This document shows, one piece after another, positions 24,250 through 36,079 of a stretch of DNA of 39,746 nucleotides; the first letter of the stretch is position 1; each line of letters starts with the position of its first letter. The stretch comes from Aquimarina muelleri DSM 19832 (GTDB taxonomy: Bacteria > Bacteroidota > Bacteroidia > Flavobacteriales > Flavobacteriaceae), in assembly GCF_000430665.1 (NCBI RefSeq), contig NZ_AUML01000044.1:1-39746 (forward strand). Reading direction: 5' to 3'. The notes under the pieces are model-generated. The model saw only the letters and a program-made list of their open reading frames with translations, searched no databases and was not told the DNA's origin. The translations under genes and the position numbers were made by a program.

Positions 24250-24450
24250 ATGATGGCTGGACTAGTAAATTACATCGCAGAATCCTATAACGAATTAAAA
24301 AATCATGTTACTTGGACTCCTTGGGCAGAAGCCCAAAGACTTACTTTGATTGTAATCGTTTTTTCGGTTATTTTTTCTTTAGCTATATGGGGAATTGATA
24401 CTGCGTTTAGCAATCTTATAGAATACTATTTTACTTTAGTTAAATCTTAG
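24250..24450 (+). CDS. secE: Preprotein translocase subunit SecE
   Basis: 66 residues (or 65 if the second ATG at 24253 is used). An amphipathic N-terminal helix (YIAESYNELKNHVTWTPW) is followed by one transmembrane helix (LTLIVIVFSVIFSLAIWGI), the minimal single-span SecE. It stabilises SecY in the Sec translocon. The gene is 10 nt before nusG, its normal partner. Confidence 0.92.
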   Translation: MMAGLVNYIAESYNELKNHVTWTPWAEAQRLTLIVIVFSVIFSLAIWGIDTAFSNLIEYYFTLVKS

Positions 24451-24460
24451 AAAAATTAAA

Positions 24461-25015
24461 ATGGCTGAAGTAGATAATACGAAGAAGTGGTACGTAGTTA
24501 GAGCCGTTAGCGGTCAGGAAAATAAAGTTAAAGACTACATAGAACGAGAAATCGCACATATGGGACTTGAAGATTATATTTCCCAAATCCTTGTTCCTAC
24601 TGAAAAGGTAGTGCAAATTAGAAATGGAAAAAAAATAAACAAAGAGAGAGTGTATTTTCCTGGGTATGTAATGATTGAAGCAAACTTATCTGGAGAAATA
24701 CCACATATAATCAAATCTATTAACGGTGTGATTGGCTTTCTTGGAGAAGTAAAAGGAGGAGATCCTGTACCTTTAAGAAAATCCGAAATTAATAGAATGC
24801 TAGGTAAAGTTGATGAACTAGCTGTTAAAACAGATAACCTTGCTATACCTTATAATATAGGAGAAACAGTGAAGGTGATAGATGGTCCATTTAATGGATT
24901 TAATGGTACTGTTGAAAAAGTAAATGAAGAAAAGCGTAAACTTGAAGTAATGGTAAAGATTTTTGGTAGAAAAACACCATTAGAATTAAGTTATATGCAA
25001 GTAGAGAAAGTATAA
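24461..25015 (+). CDS. nusG: Transcription termination/antitermination protein NusG
   Basis: 184 residues. The N-terminal NGN domain (KKWYVVRAVSGQENKVKDYI, VYFPGYVMIEA) is followed by a KOW domain (GETVKVIDGPFNGFNGTVEK). It binds RNA polymerase and modulates elongation and Rho activity. Upstream secE and downstream rplK form the standard operon. Confidence 0.96.
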   Translation: MAEVDNTKKWYVVRAVSGQENKVKDYIEREIAHMGLEDYISQILVPTEKVVQIRNGKKINKERVYFPGYVMIEANLSGEIPHIIKSINGVIGFLGEVKGGDPVPLRKSEINRMLGKVDELAVKTDNLAIPYNIGETVKVIDGPFNGFNGTVEKVNEEKRKLEVMVKIFGRKTPLELSYMQVEKV

Positions 25016-25036
25016 TAATTGTTACATTATAGATCC

Positions 25037-25073
25037 AGAATTGTTCTTTTGCTTCCACTTATGGAACAATTCT
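25037..25073 (+). other. Hairpin in the nusG-rplK spacer
   Basis: AGAATTGTTC (25037-25046) is exactly complementary to GAACAATTCT (25064-25073), with a 17-nt loop and no T-run. It may be an RNA processing site or a target of ribosomal-protein feedback control. Confidence 0.5.
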
Positions 25074-25090
25074 AATTTAAAATTAGAAAA

Positions 25091-25528
25091 ATGGCTAAAG
25101 AGATAGGTAAAGTAGTAAAATTACAAGTGCGTGGAGGAGCGGCAAACCCATCTCCACCAGTTGGACCTGCTTTAGGTGCTGCCGGAGTAAATATCATGGA
25201 ATTCTGTAAGCAATTCAATGGTAGAACGCAAGATAAGGCTGGTAAAGTGTTACCAGTTGTAATTAACGTGTATAAAGACAAGTCTTTTGACTTTGTTATA
25301 AAAACTCCACCAGCAGCGGTTCAGATACTGGAAGCAGCAAAACAGAAAAAAGGTTCTGGAGAGCCTAATCGTAAAAAAGTAGCAAGTGTTACTTGGGATC
25401 AAGTTCGTGCTATAGCAGAAGATAAAATGCAAGATTTAAATGCATTTACTATAGAATCTGCTATGAAAATGATTGCTGGTACTGCTCGTTCAATGGGTGT
25501 AACTGTAAAAGGACAGGCTCCTTTTTAA
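25091..25528 (+). CDS. rplK: 50S ribosomal protein uL11
   Basis: 145 residues with the uL11 N-terminal motif [20 protein letters not shown], the flexible linker and the C-terminal rRNA-binding domain ([31 protein letters not shown]). It forms the GTPase-associated stalk base with 23S rRNA. It lies directly upstream of rplA with an 18-nt gap. Confidence 0.97.
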   Translation: MAKEIGKVVKLQVRGGAANPSPPVGPALGAAGVNIMEFCKQFNGRTQDKAGKVLPVVINVYKDKSFDFVIKTPPAAVQILEAAKQKKGSGEPNRKKVASVTWDQVRAIAEDKMQDLNAFTIESAMKMIAGTARSMGVTVKGQAPF

Positions 25529-25546
25529 TCCAAAAAATTTTACAAA

Positions 25547-26242
25547 ATGGCAAAAGTAACCAAAAAGCAAAAAGAAGCAAACGCTAAAATCGATAAGAAT
25601 AAAGCGTATTCATTAAATGAAGCTTCCGCTTTAGTAAAAGAAATAACAAGCACTAATTTTGATGCTTCTGTGGATATCGCTGTTCGTTTGAACGTAGATC
25701 CACGTAAAGCAAATCAAATGGTACGTGGAGTGGTAACATTACCTCACGGGACAGGAAAAGACGTTAAAGTATTAGCATTAGTAACACCAGATAAAGAAGC
25801 TGAAGCTAAAGAAGCAGGAGCAGATTTTGTTGGACTTGATGAGTATCTTGATAAAATCAAAAATGGATGGACAGATGTTGATGTAATTATCACTATGCCA
25901 AGTGTTATGGGGAAATTAGGACCATTAGGTAGAGTATTAGGACCTCGTGGATTAATGCCTAACCCAAAAACAGGAACTGTAACAATGGATGTAGCAAAAG
26001 CTGTATCTGATGTTAAAGCAGGTAAAATTGATTTTAAAGTAGATAAAACAGGTATTATTCATGCATCTATCGGGAAATCTTCTTTTGAAGCCGAAAAAAT
26101 AGAAGGTAATGCTAAAGAATTAATAACAACATTAGTAAAGTTAAAACCACAGACTTCTAAAGGAATATATATAAAATCTATTTATATGTCTTCTACTATG
26201 AGTCCGGGAATCGAAGTTGATTCTAAAAGCTTTGCTGGGTAA
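25547..26242 (+). CDS. rplA: 50S ribosomal protein uL1
   Basis: 231 residues with uL1 signatures: [32 protein letters not shown], then [20 protein letters not shown] and MPNPKTGTV. It forms the L1 stalk and guides the exit of tRNA. uL1 often represses its own operon in other bacteria; no obvious binding site mimic was recognised here. The gene is 15 nt before rplJ. Confidence 0.97.
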   Translation: MAKVTKKQKEANAKIDKNKAYSLNEASALVKEITSTNFDASVDIAVRLNVDPRKANQMVRGVVTLPHGTGKDVKVLALVTPDKEAEAKEAGADFVGLDEYLDKIKNGWTDVDVIITMPSVMGKLGPLGRVLGPRGLMPNPKTGTVTMDVAKAVSDVKAGKIDFKVDKTGIIHASIGKSSFEAEKIEGNAKELITTLVKLKPQTSKGIYIKSIYMSSTMSPGIEVDSKSFAG

Positions 26243-26257
26243 TTAAGATAAACCATT

Positions 26258-26779
26258 ATGACAAGAGAAGAAAAATCATTGGTAATTGAAGACTTAACTG
26301 CTCAGCTTGCTGAAAATTCTATTATTTATTTAGCAGATATTTCAGGGTTGAATGCAGGAACAACTTCAAATTTACGTAGAGCTTGCTATAAAGCCAACGT
26401 ATCATTAAAAGTAGTTAAAAATACACTCCTTGCTAAGGCTATGGAGAATTCAGATAAAGATTTTGGAGATTTACCAAGTGTATTAAAAGGTAATACGTCT
26501 ATATTATTTGCTGAAACAAGTAATGCACCTGCAAAGGTTATTAAAGAATTTCGTAAGAAATCTGAAAAACCTTTATTAAAAGGAGCATTTGTAGAAGAGG
26601 CAGTATTTGTTGGTGATGAAAACCTAGATGCATTAGTAAATATTAAATCTAAGGAAGAAGTTATCGGTGATATTATCGGTCTGTTACAATCTCCTGCTAA
26701 GAACGTAGTTTCTGCGTTAAAGTCAGGTGGAGGTAAGTTAGCCGGTATCCTTAAAACATTATCCGAAAAAGAAGGATAA
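26258..26779 (+). CDS. rplJ: 50S ribosomal protein uL10
   Basis: 173 residues with uL10 features: MTREEKSLVIEDLTAQL, the LRRACYKANVSLKVVKNTLL segment and a C-terminal helix (LAGILKTLSEKEG) that holds bL12 dimers. The spacing to rplA (15 nt) leaves no room for the long regulatory leader found in enterobacteria. Confidence 0.96.
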   Translation: MTREEKSLVIEDLTAQLAENSIIYLADISGLNAGTTSNLRRACYKANVSLKVVKNTLLAKAMENSDKDFGDLPSVLKGNTSILFAETSNAPAKVIKEFRKKSEKPLLKGAFVEEAVFVGDENLDALVNIKSKEEVIGDIIGLLQSPAKNVVSALKSGGGKLAGILKTLSEKEG

Positions 26780-26847
26780 TCATTGTAGTTTACGCACTTT
26801 TTAACAAATTATATTTCAATTAAAAAAATTATTTAAAACGATAGAAA

Positions 26848-27222
26848 ATGGCAGATTTAAAAGATTTCGCAGAACAATTAGTTAACTTAACAGTAAAAGA
26901 AGTTAATGAGTTAGCTGATATATTAAAAGAAGAATATGGTATCGAGCCTGCTGCTGCTGCAGTAGCTGTTGCTGCTGCTGGTGCTGGTGGTGGTGAAGCT
27001 GCAGAAGAGCAATCAGAATTTGATGTAATTCTTAAAGCTGCAGGTAGTTCTAAATTAGCAGTTGTAAAATTAGTAAAAGAACTTACTGGTCTTGGACTTA
27101 AAGATGCTAAAGAATTAGTTGATGGAGCTCCTAAAGCAGTAAAAGAAGGAGTGGCTAAAGATGAAGCTGAAGCTCTTAAAGCTCAATTAGAAGAGGCTGG
27201 AGCTGAGGTTGAGCTTAAATAA
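26848..27222 (+). CDS. rplL: 50S ribosomal protein bL12 (L7/L12)
   Basis: 124 residues. An N-terminal dimerisation domain ([19 protein letters not shown]) is followed by the alanine/glycine-rich hinge and the conserved C-terminal domain ([34 protein letters not shown]). It forms the stalk that recruits translation factors. A 126-nt spacer with a strong hairpin separates it from rpoB. Confidence 0.97.
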   Translation: MADLKDFAEQLVNLTVKEVNELADILKEEYGIEPAAAAVAVAAAGAGGGEAAEEQSEFDVILKAAGSSKLAVVKLVKELTGLGLKDAKELVDGAPKAVKEGVAKDEAEALKAQLEEAGAEVELK

Positions 27223-27243
27223 GCTTACCATATATTACATATA

Positions 27244-27280
27244 GGTTTAGACCCAGAGAATGATCTCTGTGGTCTAAACC
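27244..27280 (+). other. Strong hairpin between rplL and rpoB
   Basis: GGTTTAGACC (27244-27253) pairs exactly with GGTCTAAACC (27271-27280), continued by AGAGA/TCTCT inside. Only a short T tract follows, so it is a likely attenuator or RNase processing site that sets the ratio of bL12 to RNA polymerase, as known in enterobacteria. Confidence 0.65.
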
Positions 27281-27351
27281 ATTTTGCGTATATAAACATT
27301 AAGTGTTAAAATACGCACCTTTTTTAAATTTTAATTTAATTCCGTCCATTG

Positions 27352-30300
27352 ATGTTAGCAACGCAAACTGAAAGATTGAATTTCTCTTCTGTAAAGAATA
27401 GACCTGATTATCCTGACTTCCTAGATATTCAGATCAAATCCTTTCAGGATTTCTTTCAATTAGAAACAAAATCTGAAGAAAGAGGAAACGAAGGTCTATA
27501 TAATACCTTCATGGAAAACTTCCCGATTACGGATACTCGTAATCAATTTGTATTAGAATTTTTAGATTACTTTGTAGATCCACCAAGATATGATCTTCAG
27601 GAGTGTATAGAAAGAGGTCTTACCTATAGTGTACCATTAAAAGCACGTCTAAAATTATTCTGTACAGACCCAGAGCACGAAGATTTTGAGACTATTGTTC
27701 AGGACGTGTATTTAGGTACAATTCCTTATATGACACCTAGTGGTACTTTTTGTATTAATGGTGCAGAGCGTGTGGTGGTATCTCAATTACACCGTTCTCC
27801 TGGGGTATTCTTTGGACAATCATTTCATGCAAATGGAACCAAATTGTATTCTGCCAGGGTAATTCCTTTTAAAGGTTCTTGGATAGAATTTGCTACCGAT
27901 ATTAATAGCGTAATGTATGCTTATATCGATAGAAAGAAAAAATTACCAGTAACTACACTTTTTCGTGCAATTGGTTTTGAGCGAGATAAAGATATTTTAG
28001 AAATATTTGATCTTGCAGAAGAGGTAAAAGTTTCTAAATCTGGATTAAAGAAAGTCTTAGGACGTAAATTAGCTGCTCGTGTATTAAATACTTGGCACGA
28101 AGATTTCGTAGATGAAGATACTGGAGAAGTAGTATCTATTGAGCGTAATGAGATTGTTTTAGATAGAGATACTGTTTTAGATAAAGATCATTTAGATGAG
28201 ATTATAGATTCTGGAGCAAAAACTATATTATTACATAAAGAAGATAATCAAAAAGGAGATTATGCGATTATCCATAATACGTTACAAAAAGATCCTACAA
28301 ACTCAGAAAAAGAAGCAGTAGAACATATCTATAGACAATTACGTAATGCAGAACCGCCAGATGAAGAAACTGCAAGAGGTATTATAGATAAATTATTCTT
28401 TTCTGATCAACGTTATAATCTTGGAGAAGTTGGACGTTACAGAATGAATAAGAAATTGGGATTGGATATCGCCATGGATAAGCAAGTACTTACCAAAGAG
28501 GATATCATTACCATTATAAAATATTTAATTGAATTAATTAATTCTAAAGCTGAAATTGATGATATTGATCACCTTTCTAACCGTCGTGTAAGAACTGTAG
28601 GAGAGCAATTGTCACAGCAGTTCGGGGTTGGTTTAGCTCGTATGGCACGTACAATACGTGAACGTATGAATGTAAGAGATAATGAAGTATTTACGCCTAT
28701 TGATTTGATCAATGCTAAAACTCTATCCTCTGTAATTAATTCATTTTTTGGAACAAACCAGTTATCTCAGTTCATGGATCAAACAAATCCATTAGCAGAA
28801 ATCACACACAAACGTAGACTTTCGGCATTAGGGCCAGGAGGTTTATCTAGAGAGCGTGCAGGTTTTGAGGTGCGAGATGTACACTATACACATTATGGAC
28901 GTTTATGTCCTATTGAAACCCCAGAAGGTCCAAATATTGGATTAATATCATCTTTAGCAGTTTTTGCTAAAGTAAATTCGATGGGATTCTTAGAAACACC
29001 ATATCGTAAAGTTACAGATGGTAAAGTAGATATAGAAGAGTTTAGATATTTAAGCGCAGAGGAGGAAGAAGAAAAATTGATAGCTCAGGCCAATATTCCT
29101 ACAACTGATGAAGGAAATATTACAGCCGATAAAGTAATTGCTCGAATGGAAGGGGATTTCCCTGTAATTGATCCGATCAATGTAAATTATGCTGATGTTG
29201 CTCCTAATCAGATAGCTTCTATTTCAGCGTCATTAATTCCATTTTTAGAGCATGATGATGCAAACCGTGCTTTGATGGGATCAAACATGATGCGTCAAGC
29301 TGTACCTTTATTAAGAGTAGATGCTCCAATTGTAGGAACAGGATTAGAGCGCCAAGTGGCTTCAGACTCAAGAGTTTTAATTAATGCAGAAGGAGACGGA
29401 GTTGTTGAGTATGTTGATGCTCAAAAGATTACCATTAAGTACGATAGAACAGAAGAAGAAAGAATGGTAAGCTTTGATAGTGATTCTAAAACGTATGAAT
29501 TAATAAAATTCCGTAAAACGAATCAAGGTACCAATATTAACCTAAAACCTATCGTTAATGTAGGGGATCGTGTTAAAAAAGGACAAGTTTTATGTCAAGG
29601 GTATGCTACAGAAAAGGGAGAGTTAGCCCTTGGTAGAAATATGAAAGTAGCTTTTATGCCTTGGAAAGGGTATAATTTTGAGGATGCAATTGTTATTTCT
29701 GAAAAAGTAGTAAGAGAAGATATTTTTACATCTATTCATATAGATGAATATTCTTTGGAAGTTAGAGACACTAAATTAGGGAATGAAGAATTAACTAATG
29801 ATATTCCTAATGTTTCAGAAGAAGCTACTAAAGATTTGGATGAAAATGGAATGATTCGAGTTGGAGCAGAGATCAAACCAGGAGATATTCTTATAGGAAA
29901 AATTACTCCAAAAGGAGAAAGTGACCCTACTCCAGAAGAAAAATTATTAAGAGCAATCTTTGGAGACAAAGCAGGAGATGTTAAAGATGCTTCATTAAAA
30001 GCTTCTCCTTCATTGCATGGTGTCGTAATTGATAAAAAATTATTTGCTCGTGCTATAAAGGACAAAAGAAAACGTTCTCAGGATAAAGAGGATATTGAGA
30101 TTTTAGAACGATCTTATGATACCAAATTTGAGTTACTAAAAAATGATTTAGTAGATAAATTGTTTGCTATCGTTGGTGGAAAAACTTCTCAAGGTGTTAT
30201 GAACGATCTAGGAGAAGAAGTACTTCCTAAAGGTAAAAAGTATACTCAGAAAATGCTTAACAGTGTTGATGATTATGCACATCTTACCAAAGGAGTATGG

Positions 30301-31161
30301 ACTACAGACGATACTTTAAATAGTATGGTTGCAGATCTTATTCATAATTATAAGATTAAAGAAAATGATTTACAAGGAAACCTACGAAGAGAGAAATTCA
30401 CAATTTCTGTTGGAGATGAATTGCCTTCAGGAATCATAAAACTAGCTAAGGTTTACATCGCTAAAAAACGTAAACTAAAAGTAGGAGATAAAATGGCAGG
30501 CCGACACGGTAACAAAGGTATTGTTGCTCGTATCGTAAGAGAAGAAGATATGCCATTTTTAGAAGATGGAACACCAGTTGATATTGTGTTAAATCCACTA
30601 GGGGTACCATCTCGTATGAACATTGGACAGATTTATGAAACTGTTTTAGGATGGGCTGGACAAAAATTAGGTAGAAAATTTGCTACTCCAATTTTTGATG
30701 GTGCTTCTTTAGATCAGATCAATGGGTTTACTGATGAAGCAGGAATTCCAAGATTTGGACATACATATCTTTATGATGGAGGAACTGGAGATCGTTTCCA
30801 TCAACCAGCAACAGTAGGTGTTATATATATGCTTAAGCTTGGTCACATGGTAGATGATAAAATGCACGCACGTTCTATTGGTCCATATTCATTGATTACT
30901 CAGCAACCACTTGGAGGTAAAGCACAGTTTGGGGGTCAGCGTTTTGGAGAGATGGAAGTTTGGGCATTAGAGGCTTATGGTGCTTCAGCAACCTTACGTG
31001 AGATATTGACTGTAAAATCTGATGATGTAATAGGAAGAGCTAAAACTTACGAAAGTATTGTTAAAGGTGAGCCTATGCCAGAACCAGGATTACCAGAATC
31101 TTTTAATGTATTAATGCATGAATTAAAAGGTCTTGGTCTGGATATCAGATTAGAAGAATAG
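27352..31161 (+). CDS. rpoB: DNA-directed RNA polymerase subunit beta
   Basis: 1269 residues from the ATG at 27352; the TTG one codon before is less likely. Typical segments are present: [17 protein letters not shown], the rifampicin-pocket region ([38 protein letters not shown]), [18 protein letters not shown] and the C-terminal [20 protein letters not shown]. The rifampicin region shows ordinary wild-type residues (Q, D, H, R, S, L in place). It is the catalytic core partner of rpoC, 98 nt downstream. Confidence 0.98.
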   Translation: MLATQTERLNFSSVKNRPDYPDFLDIQIKSFQDFFQLETKSEERGNEGLYNTFMENFPITDTRNQFVLEFLDYFVDPPRYDLQECIERGLTYSVPLKARLKLFCTDPEHEDFETIVQDVYLGTIPYMTPSGTFCINGAERVVVSQLHRSPGVFFGQSFHANGTKLYSARVIPFKGSWIEFATDINSVMYAYIDRKKKLPVTTLFRAIGFERDKDILEIFDLAEEVKVSKSGLKKVLGRKLAARVLNTWHEDFVDEDTGEVVSIERNEIVLDRDTVLDKDHLDEIIDSGAKTILLHKEDNQKGDYAIIHNTLQKDPTNSEKEAVEHIYRQLRNAEPPDEETARGIIDKLFFSDQRYNLGEVGRYRMNKKLGLDIAMDKQVLTKEDIITIIKYLIELINSKAEIDDIDHLSNRRVRTVGEQLSQQFGVGLARMARTIRERMNVRDNEVFTPIDLINAKTLSSVINSFFGTNQLSQFMDQTNPLAEITHKRRLSALGPGGLSRERAGFEVRDVHYTHYGRLCPIETPEGPNIGLISSLAVFAKVNSMGFLETPYRKVTDGKVDIEEFRYLSAEEEEEKLIAQANIPTTDEGNITADKVIARMEGDFPVIDPINVNYADVAPNQIASISASLIPFLEHDDANRALMGSNMMRQAVPLLRVDAPIVGTGLERQVASDSRVLINAEGDGVVEYVDAQKITIKYDRTEEERMVSFDSDSKTYELIKFRKTNQGTNINLKPIVNVGDRVKKGQVLCQGYATEKGELALGRNMKVAFMPWKGYNFEDAIVISEKVVREDIFTSIHIDEYSLEVRDTKLGNEELTNDIPNVSEEATKDLDENGMIRVGAEIKPGDILIGKITPKGESDPTPEEKLLRAIFGDKAGDVKDASLKASPSLHGVVIDKKLFARAIKDKRKRSQDKEDIEILERSYDTKFELLKNDLVDKLFAIVGGKTSQGVMNDLGEEVLPKGKKYTQKMLNSVDDYAHLTKGVWTTDDTLNSMVADLIHNYKIKENDLQGNLRREKFTISVGDELPSGIIKLAKVYIAKKRKLKVGDKMAGRHGNKGIVARIVREEDMPFLEDGTPVDIVLNPLGVPSRMNIGQIYETVLGWAGQKLGRKFATPIFDGASLDQINGFTDEAGIPRFGHTYLYDGGTGDRFHQPATVGVIYMLKLGHMVDDKMHARSIGPYSLITQQPLGGKAQFGGQRFGEMEVWALEAYGASATLREILTVKSDDVIGRAKTYESIVKGEPMPEPGLPESFNVLMHELKGLGLDIRLEE

Positions 31162-31169
31162 TAGGATCC

Positions 31170-31213
31170 ATTTGTACCCTTTAGTTAAGTCAAAGGGTAC
31201 AAATTTATATTTG
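31170..31213 (+). other. Hairpin between rpoB and rpoC with a promoter-like box after it
   Basis: ATTTGTACCCTTT (31170-31182) pairs perfectly with AAAGGGTACAAAT (31192-31204). TATATTTG (31206-31213) follows at once and fits the promoter -7 box, but no TTG lies at the right distance. It is a processing or attenuation site, or possibly a weak internal rpoC promoter. Confidence 0.5.
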
Positions 31214-31259
31214 TACTATTCAATTTTAAATTACAATAATTCTTTAGCAACCATATATT

Positions 31260-34200
31260 ATGGCAAGAAATAATGATAAGAATACAGTAAAGAGATTTAA
31301 TAAAATCTCTATAGGTTTAGCATCTCCCGAGTCGATTTTATCGGCATCAAAAGGAGAAGTGCTAAAGCCCGAAACTATCAATTATCGTACTCACAAACCT
31401 GAGCGTGATGGTTTGTTCTGTGAGCGTATTTTTGGACCTGTAAAGGACTTTGAATGTGCTTGTGGTAAATATAAAAGAATTCGTTACAAAGGTATTGTTT
31501 GTGATCGATGTGGGGTAGAAGTTACCGAAAAGAAAGTGCGTAGAGACCGTGTTGGTCACATTAACCTTGTTGTTCCTGTGGCTCACATTTGGTATTTCCG
31601 TTCTTTACCAAATAAAATAGGATATTTATTAGGTCTTCCGTCTAAGAAATTAGATATGATAATTTACTACGAACGTTATGTAGTAATTCAGCCTGGTATA
31701 GCAAAAAATGAAGAAGGAGAGGCCGTGCAGAAAATGGATTTCCTTACTGAAGAAGAATATTTAAATATATTAGATAGTCTTCCTCAAGAAAATCTTTATC
31801 TGGATGATACAGACCCTAATAAGTTTATTGCTAAAATGGGTGCAGAATGTCTTATCGAAATCCTAAGAAGAATAGATTTAGATGCATTATCTTATGAACT
31901 AAGACATAAAGCGAATAACGAAACATCTAAACAGCGTAAAACAGAAGCTTTAAAAAGACTTCAGGTTGTAGAGTCTTTTAGGGATGCTAATAAAAACAGA
32001 GAAAACCTTCCAGAATGGATGGTTCTTAAAGCTGTACCAGTAATTCCACCAGAATTACGCCCATTAGTACCATTAGATGGAGGTCGTTTTGCAACTTCAG
32101 ATTTAAATGATTTATATCGCCGAGTAATTATACGTAATAACCGTTTAAAGCGTTTGATGGAAATTAAAGCTCCAGAGGTTATTTTACGTAACGAAAAGCG
32201 AATGCTTCAAGAATCTGTAGATTCATTATTTGATAACACGCGAAAAGCTTCAGCTGTCAAAACAGATTCTAACAGACCATTAAAATCATTATCCGATTCT
32301 TTAAAAGGTAAGCAAGGGCGTTTCCGTCAAAACTTACTTGGAAAACGTGTAGATTATTCAGCACGTTCGGTAATTGTTGTAGGACCAGAATTAAAATTAT
32401 TTGAATGTGGTCTTCCAAAAAATATGGCAGCAGAACTTTACAAGCCATTCGTAATCAGAAAATTAATTGAGCGAGGTATTGTAAAAACAGTAAAATCTGC
32501 AAAGAAAATAATAGATAGAAAAGAGCCAGTAGTTTGGGATATTTTAGAAAATGTTTTAAAAGGGCATCCTGTACTATTAAACCGTGCTCCTACGCTTCAC
32601 CGTTTAGGTATTCAGGCGTTTCAACCTAAACTTATAGAAGGTAAAGCAATACAATTACACCCATTAGTTTGTACTGCATTTAATGCGGATTTTGATGGAG
32701 ATCAGATGGCGGTACATTTGCCATTAGGGCCAGAGGCAATTCTAGAATCACAATTGTTGATGTTAGCATCACACAATATTCTTAACCCTGCAAATGGTTC
32801 TCCAGTAACAGTTCCTTCTCAGGATATGGTACTTGGTCTATATTATATGACAAAGTCTCGTAGATCTACTCCGGAATTAAAAATAGATGGAGAAGACCTT
32901 ACATTTTATTCGCCAGAAGAAGTAATCATTGCATATAACGAAAAACGACTTAATATTAATGCTAATATTAAAGTTCGTACTAAGGATATTGATGAGAATG
33001 GAGAATTAGTAACTAAAATAATAGAAACTACCACAGGTAGAGTTTTGTTTAATGAAAAAGTTCCAGAAAGAGCAGGGTATATTAATGAAGTTTTAACCAA
33101 AAAGTCACTTAGAGACATCATTGGAGATATCTTAAAGGTAACAAGTGTTCCTGAAACTGCAGAATTCTTAGATGAAATTAAAACTTTAGGATATAATTTT
33201 GCTTTTCAAGGAGGGTTATCTTTTAGTTTAGGGGATATTATTATTCCTGCAGAGAAACATACAATGATTGCTGATGCAAATGCACAAGTAGATAATATTG
33301 TTGCAAATTATAACATGGGGTTAATTACGAATAACGAACGTTATAATCAGGTAATTGATATTTGGACTTCTACTAACGCAGAGCTAACAGAGTTATCTAT
33401 GAAGCGTATTAGAGAGGATCAACAAGGATTTAACTCTGTGTATATGATGCTTGACTCTGGAGCAAGGGGGTCTAAAGAACAAATTAGACAGTTAACAGGT
33501 ATGCGTGGATTGATGGCAAAACCTAAAAAAGCTAGTTCTGCAGGTGGAGAAATTATCGAAAACCCAATTCTTTCTAACTTTAAGGAAGGACTTTCGATTC
33601 TTGAATACTTTATCTCTACTCACGGTGCTCGTAAAGGTCTTGCAGATACCGCACTTAAAACTGCCGATGCAGGATATTTAACTCGTCGTTTAGTAGATGT
33701 AGCACAAGATGTAATAGTTAATGTTGAAGATTGTGGAACGCTTAGAGGGGTAGAAGTATCTCCATTAAAGAAAAATGAAGAAATTATAGAAGGACTTGCA
33801 GCTAGAATTGTAGGTAGAACTTCATTAGTAGATGTTGTTAACCCATTAACTCAAGAGGTGCTGGCAGAAGCTGGTGTTGAGATAGATGATGCAACAGCAA
33901 AAATTATAGAAAATTCTCCTTTGGAATCTATAGAAGTTCGTTCGGCACTTACTTGTGAGGCTAAAAAAGGAATTTGTGTAAAATGTTACGGTCGTAATCT
34001 TGCAACTGGTAAAACAGTTCAAAGAGGGGAAGCCGTAGGGGTTGTAGCTGCTCAGTCTATTGGAGAGCCTGGTACACAGCTTACCTTACGTACATTCCAC
34101 GTGGGAGGTATTGCGGGTAACATTTCTGAAGAAAACCAATTAAAGTCTAAATTTGCTGGTAAAGTTGAAATAGAAGAACTAAAAACAGTAAAAGGAGAAG

Positions 34201-35561
34201 ATAGTGAAGGGAAAGAAGTAGATGTAGTAATTTCTCGTACTTCTGAAATTAAAGTTATTGATCCAAAATCTAAAATAGTCTTAAGTACTAACTTAATTCC
34301 TTATGGTTCTCTCTTGTATATTAAAGATGGAGACATATTAAAAGCAGATCAAGTTATTTGTCAGTGGGATCCATATAATGGTGTGATTATCTCAGAATTT
34401 GCTGGTAAAGTAAAGTATGAGAATATAGAGCAAGGTATAACATATCAAGTAGAAATTGATGAACAAACTGGATTCCAAGAAAAAGTAATTTCTGAATCTC
34501 GAGATAAGAAAAAAATACCAACGCTTCACGTATTAGGAAAAGGAGATGAAGTATTACGTTCTTATAACTTACCTGTAGGAGCTCACCTTATGATTGATGA
34601 TAGCGATAAGATTGGAGTAGGTAAGATTTTGGTTAAGATACCTCGTAAATCTGCTAAGGCAGGAGATATTACAGGAGGTCTTCCAAGGGTAACTGAGCTG
34701 TTTGAAGCGCGTAACCCATCTAACCCTGCTGTAGTTAGTGAGATAGACGGTGTAGTTTCTTTCGGGAAAATTAAACGTGGTAATAGAGAGATAATTGTAG
34801 AATCGAGAATAGGAGAGATTAAAAAATATCTTGTTAAGCTTTCTAATCAAATTCTTGTTCAGGAGAACGATTATGTGCGTGCAGGAATGCCATTATCAGA
34901 TGGATCTATAACACCAGAAGATATTCTTAAGATTAAAGGACCTTCAGCGGTACAACAATACTTGGTGAATGAAGTGCAAGAAGTGTATCGATTACAAGGA
35001 GTAAAGATTAATGATAAGCACTTTGAAGTTGTAGTACGTCAAATGATGCGTAAAGTACGAATTCAGGATCCAGGAGATACTATTTTCTTAGAAAATCAAT
35101 TAGTACATAAAGCTGATTTTATTGAAGAAAATGATGAGATCTTTGGAATGAAGGTTGTAGAGGACGCTGGAGATAGTGATAATCTTAAAGCCGGGCAAAT
35201 TATTTCTCCAAGGGATTTAAGAGATGAAAACTCAGTTTTACGTAGAGGTGATAAAAATTTGGTAGTAGCTAGAGATGTTTCTCCTGCTACAGCAACTCCG
35301 ATACTGCAAGGTATTACAAGAGCTTCGTTACAAACCAAATCCTTTATTTCTGCGGCATCCTTCCAGGAAACTACAAAAGTATTAAATGAAGCTGCTGTAA
35401 GTGGTAAAATTGATGATCTTGAAGGTCTTAAAGAAAATGTAATTGTTGGGCATAGAATCCCTGCAGGAACAGGTATGAGAGATTACGAAAGTATCATTGT
35501 AGGCTCCAACGAAGAGTTTGAAGAAAGAATGGAACAACGACGAGAAGTTAATTATAACTAA
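31260..35561 (+). CDS. rpoC: DNA-directed RNA polymerase subunit beta'
   Basis: 1433 residues. The N-terminal zinc finger is [20 protein letters not shown]. The catalytic motif [12 protein letters not shown] carries the three magnesium-binding aspartates. The bridge helix/trigger loop region contains [14 protein letters not shown] and [15 protein letters not shown]. The second zinc site [17 protein letters not shown] and [10 protein letters not shown] follow. It has the length usual in Bacteroidota and ends the operon at a strong terminator. Confidence 0.98.
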   Translation: MARNNDKNTVKRFNKISIGLASPESILSASKGEVLKPETINYRTHKPERDGLFCERIFGPVKDFECACGKYKRIRYKGIVCDRCGVEVTEKKVRRDRVGHINLVVPVAHIWYFRSLPNKIGYLLGLPSKKLDMIIYYERYVVIQPGIAKNEEGEAVQKMDFLTEEEYLNILDSLPQENLYLDDTDPNKFIAKMGAECLIEILRRIDLDALSYELRHKANNETSKQRKTEALKRLQVVESFRDANKNRENLPEWMVLKAVPVIPPELRPLVPLDGGRFATSDLNDLYRRVIIRNNRLKRLMEIKAPEVILRNEKRMLQESVDSLFDNTRKASAVKTDSNRPLKSLSDSLKGKQGRFRQNLLGKRVDYSARSVIVVGPELKLFECGLPKNMAAELYKPFVIRKLIERGIVKTVKSAKKIIDRKEPVVWDILENVLKGHPVLLNRAPTLHRLGIQAFQPKLIEGKAIQLHPLVCTAFNADFDGDQMAVHLPLGPEAILESQLLMLASHNILNPANGSPVTVPSQDMVLGLYYMTKSRRSTPELKIDGEDLTFYSPEEVIIAYNEKRLNINANIKVRTKDIDENGELVTKIIETTTGRVLFNEKVPERAGYINEVLTKKSLRDIIGDILKVTSVPETAEFLDEIKTLGYNFAFQGGLSFSLGDIIIPAEKHTMIADANAQVDNIVANYNMGLITNNERYNQVIDIWTSTNAELTELSMKRIREDQQGFNSVYMMLDSGARGSKEQIRQLTGMRGLMAKPKKASSAGGEIIENPILSNFKEGLSILEYFISTHGARKGLADTALKTADAGYLTRRLVDVAQDVIVNVEDCGTLRGVEVSPLKKNEEIIEGLAARIVGRTSLVDVVNPLTQEVLAEAGVEIDDATAKIIENSPLESIEVRSALTCEAKKGICVKCYGRNLATGKTVQRGEAVGVVAAQSIGEPGTQLTLRTFHVGGIAGNISEENQLKSKFAGKVEIEELKTVKGEDSEGKEVDVVISRTSEIKVIDPKSKIVLSTNLIPYGSLLYIKDGDILKADQVICQWDPYNGVIISEFAGKVKYENIEQGITYQVEIDEQTGFQEKVISESRDKKKIPTLHVLGKGDEVLRSYNLPVGAHLMIDDSDKIGVGKILVKIPRKSAKAGDITGGLPRVTELFEARNPSNPAVVSEIDGVVSFGKIKRGNREIIVESRIGEIKKYLVKLSNQILVQENDYVRAGMPLSDGSITPEDILKIKGPSAVQQYLVNEVQEVYRLQGVKINDKHFEVVVRQMMRKVRIQDPGDTIFLENQLVHKADFIEENDEIFGMKVVEDAGDSDNLKAGQIISPRDLRDENSVLRRGDKNLVVARDVSPATATPILQGITRASLQTKSFISAASFQETTKVLNEAAVSGKIDDLEGLKENVIVGHRIPAGTGMRDYESIIVGSNEEFEERMEQRREVNYN

Positions 35562-35568
35562 TAGAAAT

Positions 35569-35599
35569 AGCCTGCCTTTTTAGGCAGGCTTTCTTTTTT
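35569..35599 (+). terminator. rpoBC operon terminator
   Basis: AGCCTGCC (35569-35576) pairs with GGCAGGCT (35583-35590) around a T-rich loop and is followed by a T-run interrupted by one C. Confidence 0.92.
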
Positions 35600-35629
35600 A
35601 TAAAAAAGATTCTAAAAGGATTATTGAAT

Positions 35630-35944
35630 ATGGCAGAAAATAAAAATCAAAACCAGAACCAGTTAAATATTGAAATAGATGAAGTAGTTGCTGACGGAGT
35701 ATACAGTAATCTAGCAATTATTAACCATTCAGTTTCAGAATTCGTAGTAGATTTTGTTAATATAATGCCTGGCAGACCTAAAAGTAAGGTAAAGAGCCGA
35801 ATTATTTTAACTCCCCAACATGCAAAAAGATTACTAAAGGCATTAAATGATAATGTAAATAGGTTTGAATCTGCTCATGGAGAAATAAAAGATTATGAAC
35901 AACCACCAATACCTATGAATTTTGGGCCAACAGGAGAGGCTTAA
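35630..35944 (+). CDS. DUF3467 family protein
   Basis: 104 residues from the ATG at 35630; an in-frame TTG two codons earlier is less likely. The N-terminus is asparagine/glutamine-rich, then comes the family core: VADGVYSNLAIINHSVSEFV, DFVNIMPGRPKSKVKSRI and LTPQHAKRLLKALNDNVNRFE. Conserved in Bacteroidota next to rpoC, but of unknown function. It may share the rpoC region's regulation. A bidirectional terminator follows. Confidence 0.87.
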   Translation: MAENKNQNQNQLNIEIDEVVADGVYSNLAIINHSVSEFVVDFVNIMPGRPKSKVKSRIILTPQHAKRLLKALNDNVNRFESAHGEIKDYEQPPIPMNFGPTGEA

Positions 35945-36000
35945 ATAAAATAGTTATGGATCGATCGTATTTTTTAAGGATTTAGATCTTACCTTTACTA

Positions 36001-36046
36001 AAACAAAAACCGATTAAAATAATTCTATTTTAATCGGTTTTTGTTT
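36001..36046. terminator. Bidirectional terminator between the DUF3467 gene and prfC
   Basis: AAACAAAAACCGATTAAAAT (36001-36020) is exactly complementary to the 20 bases at 36027-36046 around a 6-nt loop. A- and T-runs on both sides serve the two converging genes. Confidence 0.93.
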
Positions 36047-36079
36047 TCTGTAAGGTTTATTGCTTTTTGTTTAAAAATA

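Noticed and set aside
26243..26257. uL10 autoregulatory leader before rplJ
   Set aside because: The gap to rplA is only 15 nt, too short for the known leader structure.
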